Of a stretch of DNA of 64,000 bases, positions 47,783 through 56,939 are shown piece after piece (the first letter of the stretch is position 1; every line of letters starts with the position of its first letter). Origin of the DNA: Ewingella americana ATCC 33852 (GTDB taxonomy: Bacteria > Pseudomonadota > Gammaproteobacteria > Enterobacterales > Enterobacteriaceae); assembly GCF_000735345.1 (NCBI RefSeq), contig NZ_JMPJ01000053.1, positions 306,217 through 370,216 on the forward strand. The letters run 5' to 3'. Both the position numbers and the translations under genes were made by a program. The notes below the pieces were generated by a model that worked only from the letters and a program-made list of their open reading frames with translations, had not been told where the DNA came from and did not search any database.

Positions 47783-48448
47783 TTACTGGATCTGCTGTAG
47801 CGTGAGGTAACCGCCAAACACCGCGCCGGTGTCGATATAGTGCTGATTGGCGTAGACCATCGGGTGTTCTACTGGCGTGTGGCCAAAATAGAACGCCTTG
47901 GCGCCGGTAATTTCGGTAAAACGCCCGGCAAGGGCATAGTTTATGCGATCGCGATTCCAAATAACTTCGTAGCCATCCATCGGCTTGCCAAACTCATAGC
48001 GATCGGAGAGGTAATCCGCGTGAGCCACCACCACGTTGCCTGACTCAGTGTTGACTTCAATCACGTGTGGCAGCTCATCGGCCAGCTTGATAAGACGCCG
48101 GGCCTCCTGCTCCTCCGCACCTTCCAGAGCATAGAACCACTCGCCGCCGTTTCTCAGCCAGCGCTCTATATTGGTTTCATACAAAGCATCTATCGCCATT
48201 TGCTCGTGATTGCCACGCACGCAGGCGAACCACGGCTCTTCAATCAGCTTCAGGCAGCCCATGATGTCAGGCCCGCGATCGACCAGATCCCCGACGGAAA
48301 GCAGCAGATCGCTGGCCGCGTCAAAACGCACGCGCGCAAGCTGATCTTCTAACATTGAGAGACAGCCATGCAGATCGCCAACCACATAAATGTGGCGATA
48401 CTCGGCACCTTCAATGCGTTGATAAATAATCGGGGTCATAATCTTCAC
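47783..48448 (-). CDS. pphA: Serine/threonine protein phosphatase PphA (PrpA)
   Basis: A 221-residue metallophosphatase of the PPP family. Its motifs are GDLHGC, GDLVDRGP, and RGNHEQM, with later HADY and FGHTP giving the remaining metal ligands. E. coli PphA signals protein misfolding through CpxR-linked paths. The start is GTG (48448) or ATG three codons on; the Shine-Dalgarno is weak for both. It is upstream of deoR by 95 bp, on the same strand. Confidence 0.88.
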   Translation of the reverse strand: MKIMTPIIYQRIEGAEYRHIYVVGDLHGCLSMLEDQLARVRFDAASDLLLSVGDLVDRGPDIMGCLKLIEEPWFACVRGNHEQMAIDALYETNIERWLRNGGEWFYALEGAEEQEARRLIKLADELPHVIEVNTESGNVVVAHADYLSDRYEFGKPMDGYEVIWNRDRINYALAGRFTEITGAKAFYFGHTPVEHPMVYANQHYIDTGAVFGGYLTLQQIQ

Positions 48449-48723
48449 GGCTAATCCATCAATGTTGGTAATACTTGAGTGTAACTGATCGGCATATAAG
48501 TGATGAATAGCCGACAGCTACGAAATATTTTCACGCCTCTTATACGACTTTTTTACTCGCGCTCCAGTCTGCCAAGCTGCGCTGTATCAAGGGATGCGGG
48601 CGAAACCCAGAATCTCCCTACACGTTGTCGCGCTGAAAATCCACTAATAAAAAAATTACCCTGAAGTAATTGACGCCTTTTCGCGCTATACTATGGCCCG
48701 CTCGGAGTAAAACCGGAGGTTTT

Positions 48724-48990
48724 ATGAGTTCCACAGAAGCAAACACTCGTGATGAGTGCCCTTTGTGCCAAAGCACCAATAAGACGTCGGTTAATCTGTC
48801 GGCGAAAATCGTTACCGTGACCTGCACCTCTTGTGGCCGCTACAGTATTTTCCGCAAAACCATGGAAGAGATCTCGATAGACCGTAAGAAACGCGTAGCT
48901 TTACAGGCTTTCTTTACTAGCCAGCCTAACTACCATCTGCCCTTGTCCATCAGAGCACTGAGCAACACCGATACATCGGGTGAAATTTAG
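48724..48990 (+). CDS. Small zinc-ribbon protein of unknown function
   Basis: An 88-residue protein with two Cys pairs, CPLC (about residue 12) and CTSC (about 35), typical of a zinc ribbon. A Lys/Arg-rich segment DRKKRVALQAFF follows. The start at 48724 is chosen because a near-perfect GGAGG precedes it by five bases; the longer frame from 48670 covers the upstream region. No clear homologue is recalled; ribosome- or nucleic-acid-associated functions are common for such proteins. Confidence 0.7.
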   Translation: MSSTEANTRDECPLCQSTNKTSVNLSAKIVTVTCTSCGRYSIFRKTMEEISIDRKKRVALQAFFTSQPNYHLPLSIRALSNTDTSGEI

Positions 48991-48999
48991 CCCTAAAAA

Positions 49000-49018
49000 C
49001 GCCCCTCGGGGCTGTTTT
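49000..49018 (+). terminator. Short terminator of the zinc-ribbon gene
   Basis: Stem GCCC-CTCG-GGGC followed by TGTTTT, ten bases after the stop codon. Confidence 0.65.
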
Positions 49019-49212
49019 GACCCTCTTCCCCTCCCCGTCATTTGCAATACTTAACTCAAATTCATTTTGTGCTGTGACTGTTCACAAAATAGTCGCTCTT
49101 TGCACAAGCTTACAAAAGCGTCCTATAATGATTTGAAAAATCTAAAAAGTATTTAGCTGCTAAATATCTCACGCTTTGCACCGTGGATTTATTTGAACAA
49201 AGGACGTAATAA

Positions 49213-50715
49213 ATGAGATTAAGAAAAAAACGCGTAAAACCTATGCAAATCAATGACATTACAATCATTGATGATACTAAGTTGAAGAAAGCCATCACCG
49301 CCGCTGCGTTGGGTAACGCAATGGAATGGTTCGATTTCGGTGTTTATGGCTTTGTTGCTTTCGCGTTAGGACAGGTCTTCTTCCCAGGTGCAGATCCCGG
49401 TATTCAGATGATCGCGGCATTGGCCACGTTCTCCGTTCCTTTCCTTGTTAGACCTCTTGGTGGACTGTTCTTTGGTGCTTTAGGTGATAAGTTTGGTCGC
49501 CAAAAAGTCCTGTCGATCACCATTATCATCATGTCGGTCAGTACCTTCTGTATCGGCTTGATACCGGGCTACGCCACTATCGGCATCTGGGCGCCCATCT
49601 TGCTGCTGTTAGCAAAACTGGCACAGGGCTTCTCGGTCGGTGGTGAATACACCGGCGCGGCCATCTTTGTTGCCGAATACTCTCCAGACAGAAAGCGCGG
49701 CTTCCTCGGTAGCTGGCTGGACTTCGGCTCCATCGCCGGTTTCGTACTGGGTGCAGGTGTCGTTATCCTGATTTCCAGCATCGTCGGCGAGCAGAACTTC
49801 CTCGACTGGGGCTGGCGTATTCCGTTCTTCATCGCCGCACCGCTGGGCCTGATTGGTATCTACCTGCGTCACGCATTGGAAGAGACCCCAACCTTCCAGC
49901 AGCATGTCGATAAGATTGATAACGACTCGCGTCACAGCATCGCCGAGCCGCCAAAAGTCTCTTTCCGTGAAATCTTCACCAAGCAGTGGAAAAGCCTGAT
50001 TGTCTGCGTAGGTATTGTGATCACCACCAACGTTACTTACTACATGCTGCTGACCTACATGCCAAGCTATCTGTCGCACAGCCTGCACTACTCTGAAGAC
50101 CACGGGGTGCTGATCATCATCGCCATCATGGTCGGTATGCTGTTTGTGCAGCCGTTCATCGGTATGTTGAGTGATAAAATCGGCCGTAAGCCGTTTATCA
50201 TCACCGGCAGTATTGGTCTGTTCATTCTGGCTATCCCAAGCTTCGTGCTGATTAACAGCGGCGTGATTGGTCTGATTTTCTGCGGCTTGCTGCTGTTGGC
50301 GGTGCTGTTGAACTGCTTCATCGGCGTAATGGCCTCGACGCTGCCAGCGATGTTCCCAACTAACATCCGCTACAGCGCACTGGCTATCGCCTTCAACATT
50401 TCCATCATGGTGGCGGGTATCACCCCAACCTTCGCAGCATGGCTGGTAGAATCCACTCAGAACCTCTACATGCCAGCGTACTACCTGATGACGGTGTCGG
50501 TGATTGGTCTGGTTACCGGCGTGTTCATGAAGGAAACGGCTAACCGCCCACTGAAAGGGGCTACGCCTGCGGCGTCTGACCCGGCGGAAGCTAAAGAGAT
50601 CCTGCAAGAACACCACGACAACATTGAGCAGAAAATCGAAGACATTGACGCTCAAATTGCTGAACTGGAAACCAAGCGTAAAAATCTGATCGCCCAGCAC
50701 CCTGAGATTAACTAA
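49213..50715 (+). CDS. proP: Osmoprotectant/proton symporter ProP
   Basis: A 500-residue major facilitator symporter, the same length as E. coli ProP. Twelve hydrophobic helices include FGALGDKFGRQKV (motif A) and SWLDFGSIAGFVLG. The C-terminal cytosolic tail (about residues 455-500) has a heptad pattern, NIEQKIEDIDAQIAELETKR, which in E. coli makes an antiparallel coiled coil tuning osmotic set-point. It takes up proline, glycine betaine and ectoine. A palindromic element TGTGACTGTTCACA (49073-49086) sits upstream. Confidence 0.97.
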   Translation: MRLRKKRVKPMQINDITIIDDTKLKKAITAAALGNAMEWFDFGVYGFVAFALGQVFFPGADPGIQMIAALATFSVPFLVRPLGGLFFGALGDKFGRQKVLSITIIIMSVSTFCIGLIPGYATIGIWAPILLLLAKLAQGFSVGGEYTGAAIFVAEYSPDRKRGFLGSWLDFGSIAGFVLGAGVVILISSIVGEQNFLDWGWRIPFFIAAPLGLIGIYLRHALEETPTFQQHVDKIDNDSRHSIAEPPKVSFREIFTKQWKSLIVCVGIVITTNVTYYMLLTYMPSYLSHSLHYSEDHGVLIIIAIMVGMLFVQPFIGMLSDKIGRKPFIITGSIGLFILAIPSFVLINSGVIGLIFCGLLLLAVLLNCFIGVMASTLPAMFPTNIRYSALAIAFNISIMVAGITPTFAAWLVESTQNLYMPAYYLMTVSVIGLVTGVFMKETANRPLKGATPAASDPAEAKEILQEHHDNIEQKIEDIDAQIAELETKRKNLIAQHPEIN

Positions 50716-50743
50716 TCCCAGCTGCGAGTTGCGTGATAACACC

Positions 50744-50774
50744 AAGCCGGTCAGTGCAAACTGCCCGGCTTTTT
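50744..50774 (+). terminator. Terminator of proP
   Basis: Stem AGCCGG / CCGGCT with a 14-base loop followed by TTTT, about 30 bp after the proP stop. Confidence 0.75.
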
Positions 50775-50878
50775 CATGCCCGCTCCCCTTCCCCCATCAA
50801 AGATTCAGTGCCGTAACGCGCGGATTACCCTATGATAAATTCTGAGATTGCGAACAGTTAAAAAACCAAGGAGTCACC

Positions 50879-51058
50879 ATGTTTAAGCCACAAGACGTCG
50901 TACAATCAAAGACCGGCGGTCCAAAGATGATCGTGACCGCAGTAGAGGGGAATACGCTGCTGTGCGTGCGCGCCGACGACAGCGACAAGAAAGAGATCAG
51001 CGTTCCGGCTGATTCCGTCAATCTGTACCACGAAGACGGTGATTTTGGCGTTTGCTGA
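50879..51058 (+). CDS. YodC-like small protein (DUF2158)
   Basis: A 59-residue protein read directly: MFKPQDVVQSKTGGPKMIVT, then LLCVRADDSDKKE and a C-terminal GDFGVC. The GGP.MIVT pattern with an early Val-rich strand is the YodC/DUF2158 mark, an SH3-like small domain of unknown role. AAGGAG precedes the ATG with good spacing. It is a single gene between proP and the tRNA cluster. The C-terminal Cys is unusual for the family as I recall it. Confidence 0.78.
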   Translation: MFKPQDVVQSKTGGPKMIVTAVEGNTLLCVRADDSDKKEISVPADSVNLYHEDGDFGVC

Positions 51059-51136
51059 AGACTAATAGATGAAGCGCATTGAGTCAGCTCTCGATTCAAT
51101 GCGTTATTTGCAGATTATGAGGCGAATTTTAGACAT

Positions 51137-51158
51137 AAAAAAACCACCCGAAGGTGGC
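51137..51158 (-). terminator. Terminator of the pgsA-tRNA operon
   Basis: Stem CCACC-CGAA-GGTGG with seven A on the plus strand, giving T on the minus strand. It is 51 bases after the tRNA-Leu gene. Confidence 0.85.
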
Positions 51159-51208
51159 TATAACGACATTACTACATATTGCTTTTGATTATTCAGCTAA
51201 TTTTCCCA

Positions 51209-51294
51209 TGGTACCCGGGACGAGACTTGAACTCGTACAGCCTAAGGCCGAGGGATTTTAAATCCCTTGTGTCTACCGATTCCACCACCCGGGC
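51209..51294 (-). tRNA. leuZ: tRNA-Leu (anticodon UAA)
   Basis: An 86-base tRNA with CCA end encoded. The acceptor GCCCGGG pairs with its 3' half, the anticodon loop is ATTTAAAAT and the long variable arm CGGCCTTAGGCTG is typical of tRNA-Leu. Last gene of the glyW-cysT-leuZ cluster. Confidence 0.97.
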
Positions 51295-51305
51295 TCCGGG
51301 AAAAT

Positions 51306-51379
51306 TGGAGGCGCGTTCCGGAGTCGAACCGGACTAGACGGATTTGCAATCCGCTACATAACCGCTTTGTTAACGCGCC
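51306..51379 (-). tRNA. cysT: tRNA-Cys (anticodon GCA)
   Basis: A 74-base tRNA with CCA end encoded. Acceptor GGCGCGT, anticodon stem-loop CGGATTGCAAATCCG. It is identical to E. coli cysT as I remember it. Confidence 0.98.
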
Positions 51380-51437
51380 TTTAATTCTTACTACTAATCT
51401 TGCACTTAAACAGATATCAGAACCTGTTTAATAAATT

Positions 51438-51513
<76 letters not shown>

Positions 51514-51660
51514 AATAATCAGAACTTGCTGATTTTTTTAACTATCTTCAGGCTTGCGCTTGGCTGCCGTCTGATGCGATGCATTCTACTTACCTGACGC
51601 AGTGAGTCAATAAAATTATCCACACATAACGATCGTTTGACGGTTTTTAACTCAGTTTGA

Positions 51661-52209
51661 TCAGGGTTCCAGCAAATCGTGACGCGCAGCGTTCAAATAT
51701 TGGAACATTGACCAGAAAGTCAGCACCGCGGCAATGTATAAAGCACCGACGCCAACCCAAACAACGATGGCATCAGGACGCCAAAGCAGCGCCACCAGCG
51801 ATAACATCTGCGCAGTAGTTTTCACTTTGCCAATCCAAGAAACCGCCACGCTGCTGCGTTTACCAATCTCAGCCATCCACTCGCGCAGGGCCGAAATGAT
51901 GATCTCACGAGCAATCATGGTTGCCGCAGGCAGGGTTATCCACCAGGCGTGGAAGTATTCGGCCACCAGCACCAGCGCCATCGCCACCATGACTTTATCT
52001 GCCACCGGGTCGAGGAATGCGCCAAAGCGAGTGGTCTGCTTCCAGCGGCGAGCCAGATAGCCATCAAACCAGTCGGTGATTGCCGCAAAAACGAAAATCA
52101 GCGCGCAGGCCATAGGTGCCCAGACATAAGGCAAATAGAACGCCAGCACGAAAAACGGGATAAGTACAACGCGAAACAGGGTGAGGCACGTCGGTATATT
52201 AAATTGCAT
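51661..52209 (-). CDS. pgsA: Phosphatidylglycerophosphate synthase (PgsA)
   Basis: A 182-residue membrane enzyme, equal in length to E. coli PgsA. The CDP-alcohol phosphotransferase motif D..DG..AR....G.FLD..AD is seen as [20 protein letters not shown] and LDPVADK. It makes phosphatidylglycerol-phosphate from CDP-diacylglycerol and glycerol-3-phosphate. It lies 57 bp after uvrC and before glyW, in the standard order. Confidence 0.97.
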   Translation of the reverse strand: MQFNIPTCLTLFRVVLIPFFVLAFYLPYVWAPMACALIFVFAAITDWFDGYLARRWKQTTRFGAFLDPVADKVMVAMALVLVAEYFHAWWITLPAATMIAREIIISALREWMAEIGKRSSVAVSWIGKVKTTAQMLSLVALLWRPDAIVVWVGVGALYIAAVLTFWSMFQYLNAARHDLLEP

Positions 52210-52265
52210 GGCGTAGGTAACTGTCTGTCTTGTGTGGTTATTATGAGTATGTTGCTACATCGCTC

Positions 52266-54101
52266 TTAGGGTTTCAACGCATTATGGATCTTTTCTGCCA
52301 ATGCGTGAGAAATACCCGGCACCTGTGCAATTTCCTCAATACTGGCATTCAACAATGGCTGAATGCCCCCCATGTATTTCAGTAATACTTGCCGACGTTT
52401 CGGGCCGACGCCTTCTATCTCTTCTAACGCACTGGTATTGCGGACTTTAGCCCGTTTCTGCCGGTGGCCGGTGATTGCATGATTATGTGAATCATCACGA
52501 ATATGCTGAATAAGGTGCAGCGCCGGTGAGTCTGAAGGCAGCGAAATCCCCTCGCCTTCTGGCACAAAGAACAGCGTCTCTAAGCCCGCTTTACGGTCAG
52601 CGCCTTTGGCGATACCAATCAGCAGCGGCTTGGATTTATCCCAGTCCACGTCGAGGGAAGCAAAAACGTCTTTTGCCATGCCCAGCTGGCCTTTACCGCC
52701 ATCGATAAAGATCACGTCAGGAATTTTTTTCTCTTCGAGCGATTTGCCATAACGACGGCTCAGCACCTGCGCCATCGCCGCGTAATCATCGCCCGGCGTG
52801 ATACCAGTGATGTTATAGCGACGATATTCAGAACGTAATGGACCGTTGGCATCGAATACCACGCAAGAGGCCACGGTCTGCTCGCCCATAGTATGGCTGA
52901 TATCGAAGCATTCCATACGGTTAATTTCCGACAGATGCAGCGTTTTAGCCAATTCAGCCATGCGCTGATGGATGGTCGACTGTTGCGCCAACTTAGTGGT
53001 GAGCGCGGTCGAGGCGTTGGTACGCGCCAGCTTCAGATAACGCGCACGATCGCCGCGCGGTTTGCTCTGAATTTGCACCTTGCGGCCCGCGAGTTCGCTG
53101 AGCGACTCGGCCAATAAATCTTTTTCCGGCAGATTGAAGTCGAGCAGGATCTCGCCCGGCAGAGTGCGCGACTGGCTGCCTTGCAAGTAGAACTGGCCGA
53201 CAAAGGTCTGCACCACTTCGGCTAAATCGGTGCCGCCCGGCACTTTCGGGTAGTAGCTGCGGCTGCCCAGCACTTTGCCTTGGCGAATAAACAGCACGTG
53301 CAGACAGGCCATGCCGGACTCGAAAGAGACGCCGATGACATCCAAATCTTCGCTATTGCCGGAGACAAACTGCCGTTCGGTGACGCGGCGCACGGCCTGG
53401 ATCTGGTCGCGAATACGCCCCGCTTCTTCAAAATGCAGTGCCTTGCTGGCCTCTTCCATCCGGCCAATCAGCTGGGTTAACACTTGCTGATCTTTGCCCG
53501 CCAAGAACAGACGCACATACTCGACCTGCGCTTTGTACTCCTCTTCGCTGACCAAACCTTTGACGCAAGGGCCAAGGCAGCGGCCAATTTGATATTGCAA
53601 ACAGGGGCGCGAACGGTTGCGATAAACACTGTTTTCACATTGGCGGATCGGGAAAAGTTTTTGCAGCAGAGCCAGAGACTCGCGCACGGCGTAAGAGTTA
53701 GGGAAAGGGCCGAAATACTCACCTTTGGCGTGCTTGGCTCCGCGATGAATGGAGATGCGCGGGTGATTATCAGCACTTAAGAAAATCAGCGGATAAGATT
53801 TATCATCGCGCAGCAGCACGTTGTAGCGTGGCTGATAGAGCTTGATGTAGTTGTGCTCGAGCAGCAGCGCTTCGGTTTCGGTGTGGGTAACGGTGACATC
53901 GATTTGGGCGATGTTTTTGACCAGAGTTTCGGTCTTACGACTGGAAACTTGGACGCGGAAGTAGCTGGAAAGACGTTTTTTCAGGTCTTTTGCTTTGCCG
54001 ACATAAATAACGGTGCCGCTGGCGTCGTACATCCTGTAGACGCCCGGTTGGCTGGTGACCGTTTTTAGAAAGGCTTTTGGGTCGAATCGCTCATCACTCA
54101 C
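52266..54101 (-). CDS. uvrC: Excinuclease ABC subunit C (UvrC)
   Basis: A 611-residue repair nuclease. It has the N-terminal GIY-YIG domain ([24 protein letters not shown]), a Cys-rich segment, the UVR helix pair, the RNase H-like endonuclease domain with [10 protein letters not shown] and a C-terminal helix-hairpin-helix [10 protein letters not shown]. The start is GTG at 54101, giving [12 protein letters not shown], which agrees with E. coli MSDQFDAKAFL. It overlaps the uvrY stop by eight bases, a translational coupling seen in relatives. A frame to 54146 exists but is not supported. Confidence 0.95.
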   Translation of the reverse strand: MSDERFDPKAFLKTVTSQPGVYRMYDASGTVIYVGKAKDLKKRLSSYFRVQVSSRKTETLVKNIAQIDVTVTHTETEALLLEHNYIKLYQPRYNVLLRDDKSYPLIFLSADNHPRISIHRGAKHAKGEYFGPFPNSYAVRESLALLQKLFPIRQCENSVYRNRSRPCLQYQIGRCLGPCVKGLVSEEEYKAQVEYVRLFLAGKDQQVLTQLIGRMEEASKALHFEEAGRIRDQIQAVRRVTERQFVSGNSEDLDVIGVSFESGMACLHVLFIRQGKVLGSRSYYPKVPGGTDLAEVVQTFVGQFYLQGSQSRTLPGEILLDFNLPEKDLLAESLSELAGRKVQIQSKPRGDRARYLKLARTNASTALTTKLAQQSTIHQRMAELAKTLHLSEINRMECFDISHTMGEQTVASCVVFDANGPLRSEYRRYNITGITPGDDYAAMAQVLSRRYGKSLEEKKIPDVIFIDGGKGQLGMAKDVFASLDVDWDKSKPLLIGIAKGADRKAGLETLFFVPEGEGISLPSDSPALHLIQHIRDDSHNHAITGHRQKRAKVRNTSALEEIEGVGPKRRQVLLKYMGGIQPLLNASIEEIAQVPGISHALAEKIHNALKP

Positions 54102-54750
54102 TGCCAGACAAAGTCTCCGCGTTAAACAAACCGTGCCGGATAGCAAGGTGGGTCAATTCAACATCACCACTGATATTCAATTTACTAAACATCCGATAAC
54201 GATAACTGTTAACGGTCTTCGGACTCAAGCTAAGTTGTTCCGAAATCTCATTCACCTTCTGTCCCTTGGTGATCATTAGCATAATCTGTAACTCACGCTC
54301 GGAAAGGCTATCGAACGGCGTTTCTGACTGAGGTTCAATTTGGCTAAGAGCCATCTGCTGGGCGATATCAGAGGCGATGTAACGCTGACCTGAATCGACT
54401 AAGCGAATCGCATTCACCACTTCCTGTGGCGCAGCACCTTTGCTCAGATACCCAGAAGCCCCCGCCTGCATCACTTTGGCTGGCAGTGGATTCTCAGTAT
54501 AGATAGTCAACATGATTATCTTGATATCTGGGGAAAAGCGGACGATTTTTTTGGTCGCTTCCAACCCGCCGATCCCCGGCATATTCATATCCATCAAAAC
54601 AATATCAACATCATTGCTGCGACACCATTTCACGGCGTCCTCGCCACACTGGGCTTCACCCACAACTTTGATGCCTTTGATGTCTTCCAGAATGCGTCGG
54701 ATCCCTGCGCGCACCAATTCGTGGTCATCAACAAGAAGAACGCTAATCAA
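54094..54750 (-). CDS. uvrY: Response regulator UvrY (GacA type)
   Basis: A 218-residue NarL-type response regulator, same length as in E. coli. The receiver domain has the phosphorylated Asp54 in [12 protein letters not shown], and the HTH has [27 protein letters not shown]. It is the partner of the BarA sensor and controls the CsrB/C regulatory RNAs. It is followed by uvrC with an overlap, and divergent from yecF across a 750-bp gap. Confidence 0.97.
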   Translation of the reverse strand: MISVLLVDDHELVRAGIRRILEDIKGIKVVGEAQCGEDAVKWCRSNDVDIVLMDMNMPGIGGLEATKKIVRFSPDIKIIMLTIYTENPLPAKVMQAGASGYLSKGAAPQEVVNAIRLVDSGQRYIASDIAQQMALSQIEPQSETPFDSLSERELQIMLMITKGQKVNEISEQLSLSPKTVNSYRYRMFSKLNISGDVELTHLAIRHGLFNAETLSGSE

Positions 54751-55499
54751 AGAGAATTCTCCAAAAATAAAGGCGACACACAGTCATGTTTCATGGCTTG
54801 TCGGCAGGCGATATTACGTTATGCACGTGAATAAAGAACTTTGGACAGCTTGTAAACCAAGAGAGTGCAGCATTAACAGGTCTAATATGGAGCTGCTGAC
54901 CTGGCTGTCAGACATTGACAGCGGATATAAATAAAACCTCAGATATGTATGCTAATTTAATTAACAGCGACATTTTACTCCATAGGCCTGCACTTGACCA
55001 CGGAATGTCTGTAAAAAAATGCGAGATAGCATGTAAAAGCAAGATGCCATCAGCGCCAGCAACATTTCCATAAAAAACGCATAATAATCAACAACAAAAA
55101 ATTCATCATCGGCATTTAAACATTAAGCTGTAAAACATAAACCTGCCGCCAATAGCTTATCTAAGCCTGCAAAAAATTAATGCTCAATTAACCGACGCCG
55201 CTTACAGCTTCTATATCTATCATATGAAGATTTATTATTTTATTCCTTAGTAAATTCTTATGAATACCCAATGAATAAAAATCCGCTTTGCCTTGAAAAA
55301 TACTCAATCTCAATATCATGTTTAGTCTGTTTAGCTCTCTCATCCACGCGTGCCCGGCCGTTTCGGCTTTCATCCCTAAAACACGCCCGTAACCAGCCAA
55401 GAATGAATGTGGTAGAATGCATGCACTTTCTTTCAGGCTGCTGAAAACTGTCTGAAATGTCTTTATCTGATTGAGCTGGAAAACAGCTTTGGAGCCTAA
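54751..55499. other. Long intergenic region between uvrY and yecF
   Basis: About 750 bp without a supported gene. It contains the upstream regions of both genes and is AT-rich from 54930 on. A 106-codon minus-strand frame (55188-55508) overlaps the yecF start and shows no family features. In E. coli related strains this place can hold sdiA or other genes; none is seen. Confidence 0.45.
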
Positions 55500-55724
55500 A
55501 TGAGTCAATGTGATTTTACCACTGAAGCCAACGTCGAAACTCTGGCCACGGAAGTTGCCTGTTTAAAAGCCACTTTAACGCTGATCCTTAAAGCGATTGG
55601 TCAGGCTGACGCGGGCAAAGTGATGCTGAACATGGAAAGATTCGCCGCTCAAATGGAAGATGAAAAGCAGGCTGAGATCTTCAGAAATTCCCTGCAACAG
55701 ATTAAGTTCGCTTACCGTCAGTAA
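55500..55724 (+). CDS. yecF: YecF (DUF2594) family protein
   Basis: A 74-residue protein that matches E. coli YecF: EVACLKATLTLILKAIGQADAGKVMLNME and an end QIKFAYRQ. The helices look amphipathic, with a conserved Cys in VACLK. The role is unknown. GGAG precedes the start. It is the standard divergent neighbour of uvrY. Confidence 0.93.
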   Translation: MSQCDFTTEANVETLATEVACLKATLTLILKAIGQADAGKVMLNMERFAAQMEDEKQAEIFRNSLQQIKFAYRQ

Positions 55725-55736
55725 GCCGTAACTTTC

Positions 55737-55758
55737 AGGCCCGCAGCCCTGCGGGCCT
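55737..55758 (+). terminator. Inverted repeat after yecF
   Basis: Stem AGGCCCGC / GCGGGCCT with loop AGCCCT, 13 bp after the stop. Only a short T-run follows. Confidence 0.5.
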
Positions 55759-55883
55759 TAGCCTTTGCGGCGCGCACTCCACTTCCCTCCCGCCCTTCCC
55801 CCCGCTTTCTGCTAAAATCTAACTTCCACTTTCTCTACCAGACCGTTTCTCCCGAGAGATGTCTTACTAATAGGATAAAAACG

Positions 55884-56054
55884 ATGAGCGAGAATCAGAG
55901 CGAAAAAAAAACCCAGGCTGATGAAGTCCATATCAGCGACGGATTGGCGAAATTGCACGAAGTTGCCGAGCAAATGACCGAAGAAGAGCTGCAGCAAAAA
56001 GCTGAAGAGGCAAAACAAGCTGTTGAAGACGCCAAGAAAAACCGCCATAAATAA
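55884..56054 (+). CDS. 56-residue charged helical protein of unknown function
   Basis: A short gene read directly: MSENQSEKKTQADEVHISDG, then a run of helix-forming residues with heptad-like spacing, KLHEVAEQMTEEEL, ending AEEAKQAVEDAKKNRHK. It is rich in Glu and Lys and has no Cys or aromatic residues, so it may be a coiled coil. AGGAT precedes the ATG. It is between yecF and the AraC gene; the family is not recognised. Confidence 0.6.
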   Translation: MSENQSEKKTQADEVHISDGLAKLHEVAEQMTEEELQQKAEEAKQAVEDAKKNRHK

Positions 56055-56159
56055 GCCATTCAGTCACAGATAAAGCGCGACGTTAGCGGTTCCCCGCCAC
56101 GACCAAGGCCCGGTTCTCGCCGTCTCGCTTTATTGTTTATTTAGCCCGGAAACCGACCC

Positions 56160-56939
56160 ATGCAGCACACCTCCCCTCTTTCGCCTTTTCAATCTCTGGC
56201 GTCACGCGCGGTAGAATATCAACACGGCGAGTGCGAAGTGCCCCACAGCCACAGCTGCTCACAGCTGATTCACACCCTCAGCGGCGTGGTGGAAGTCAGT
56301 ACCGAAATGGGGATTTGGATGGTGCCGCCGGGGCGCGGTGTGTGGCTCCCGGCCCGCGTGCGCCACGGGCTGCGCTTTATCGGCGGAGTCAAAGCCCGAA
56401 CAGTGTATGTCGACTCATTGGCCCGCGCCGACCTTCCCTCTCAGTGTCAGGTGGTGCAAATATCGCCTTTGCTGCGCGAGCTGATCTCCTCCTCGTTGGC
56501 GATTCCGGCGGATTATCTGGTTGGCGGCCGCGAGGAGCGCGTGATGGAGCTGCTGCTCGACGAGCTGCGCCTACTGCCGGTGCTGCCTTTACACTTGCCC
56601 GAGCCGAGAGATCCGTCGCTATTGGCGGTCTGTCGCGAAATCCAGCTGGCGCTCTCTTCTCCTTGGGAATTAGAAGAAGTGGCGGCACAGCTGCAAATCA
56701 GCGGACGCACCCTGTCGCGGCGTTTTCAGCGTGAAACCGGCCTGCGATTTAGTGATTGGGTAAGGCGAGCAAGGCTTCTGGCGGGAATTAACGCGCTGGC
56801 GGCGGGAACTTCAGTTTTAGACGTGGCGCTAGAACTGGGCTATGACAGCCCTAGCGCCTTTAGTGCGATGTTTAAACGTGCGCTGGGCGTATCGCCCAGC
56901 GACTATTTTTCTCTCGACTTCCCCCTGCCTGTCGCTTAA
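56160..56939 (+). CDS. AraC-family transcriptional regulator with N-terminal cupin
   Basis: A 259-residue regulator. The N-terminal cupin-like domain has VPHSHSCSQLIHTLSGVVEV and PPGRGVWLPARVRHGL. The C-terminal double HTH is in ELEEVAAQLQISGRTLSRRF and ALELGYDSPSAFSAMFKRAL. It resembles the NimR group that controls neighbouring efflux genes, but no pump is adjacent. Its stop overlaps the stop of leuA2 by four bases on the opposite strand, so the two transcripts converge and may interfere. Confidence 0.88.
   Translation: MQHTSPLSPFQSLASRAVEYQHGECEVPHSHSCSQLIHTLSGVVEVSTEMGIWMVPPGRGVWLPARVRHGLRFIGGVKARTVYVDSLARADLPSQCQVVQISPLLRELISSSLAIPADYLVGGREERVMELLLDELRLLPVLPLHLPEPRDPSLLAVCREIQLALSSPWELEEVAAQLQISGRTLSRRFQRETGLRFSDWVRRARLLAGINALAAGTSVLDVALELGYDSPSAFSAMFKRALGVSPSDYFSLDFPLPVA

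Noticed and set aside
49609-50745. A 378-codon minus-strand frame inside proP
   Set aside because: It is fully antisense to the well-conserved proP gene and its product is a His/Gln/Asn-rich low-complexity sequence; a shadow of codon use.
55188-55508. 106-codon minus-strand frame between uvrY and yecF
   Set aside because: No ribosome site or family features, and it overlaps the conserved yecF start. It could be a relic but this cannot be shown.
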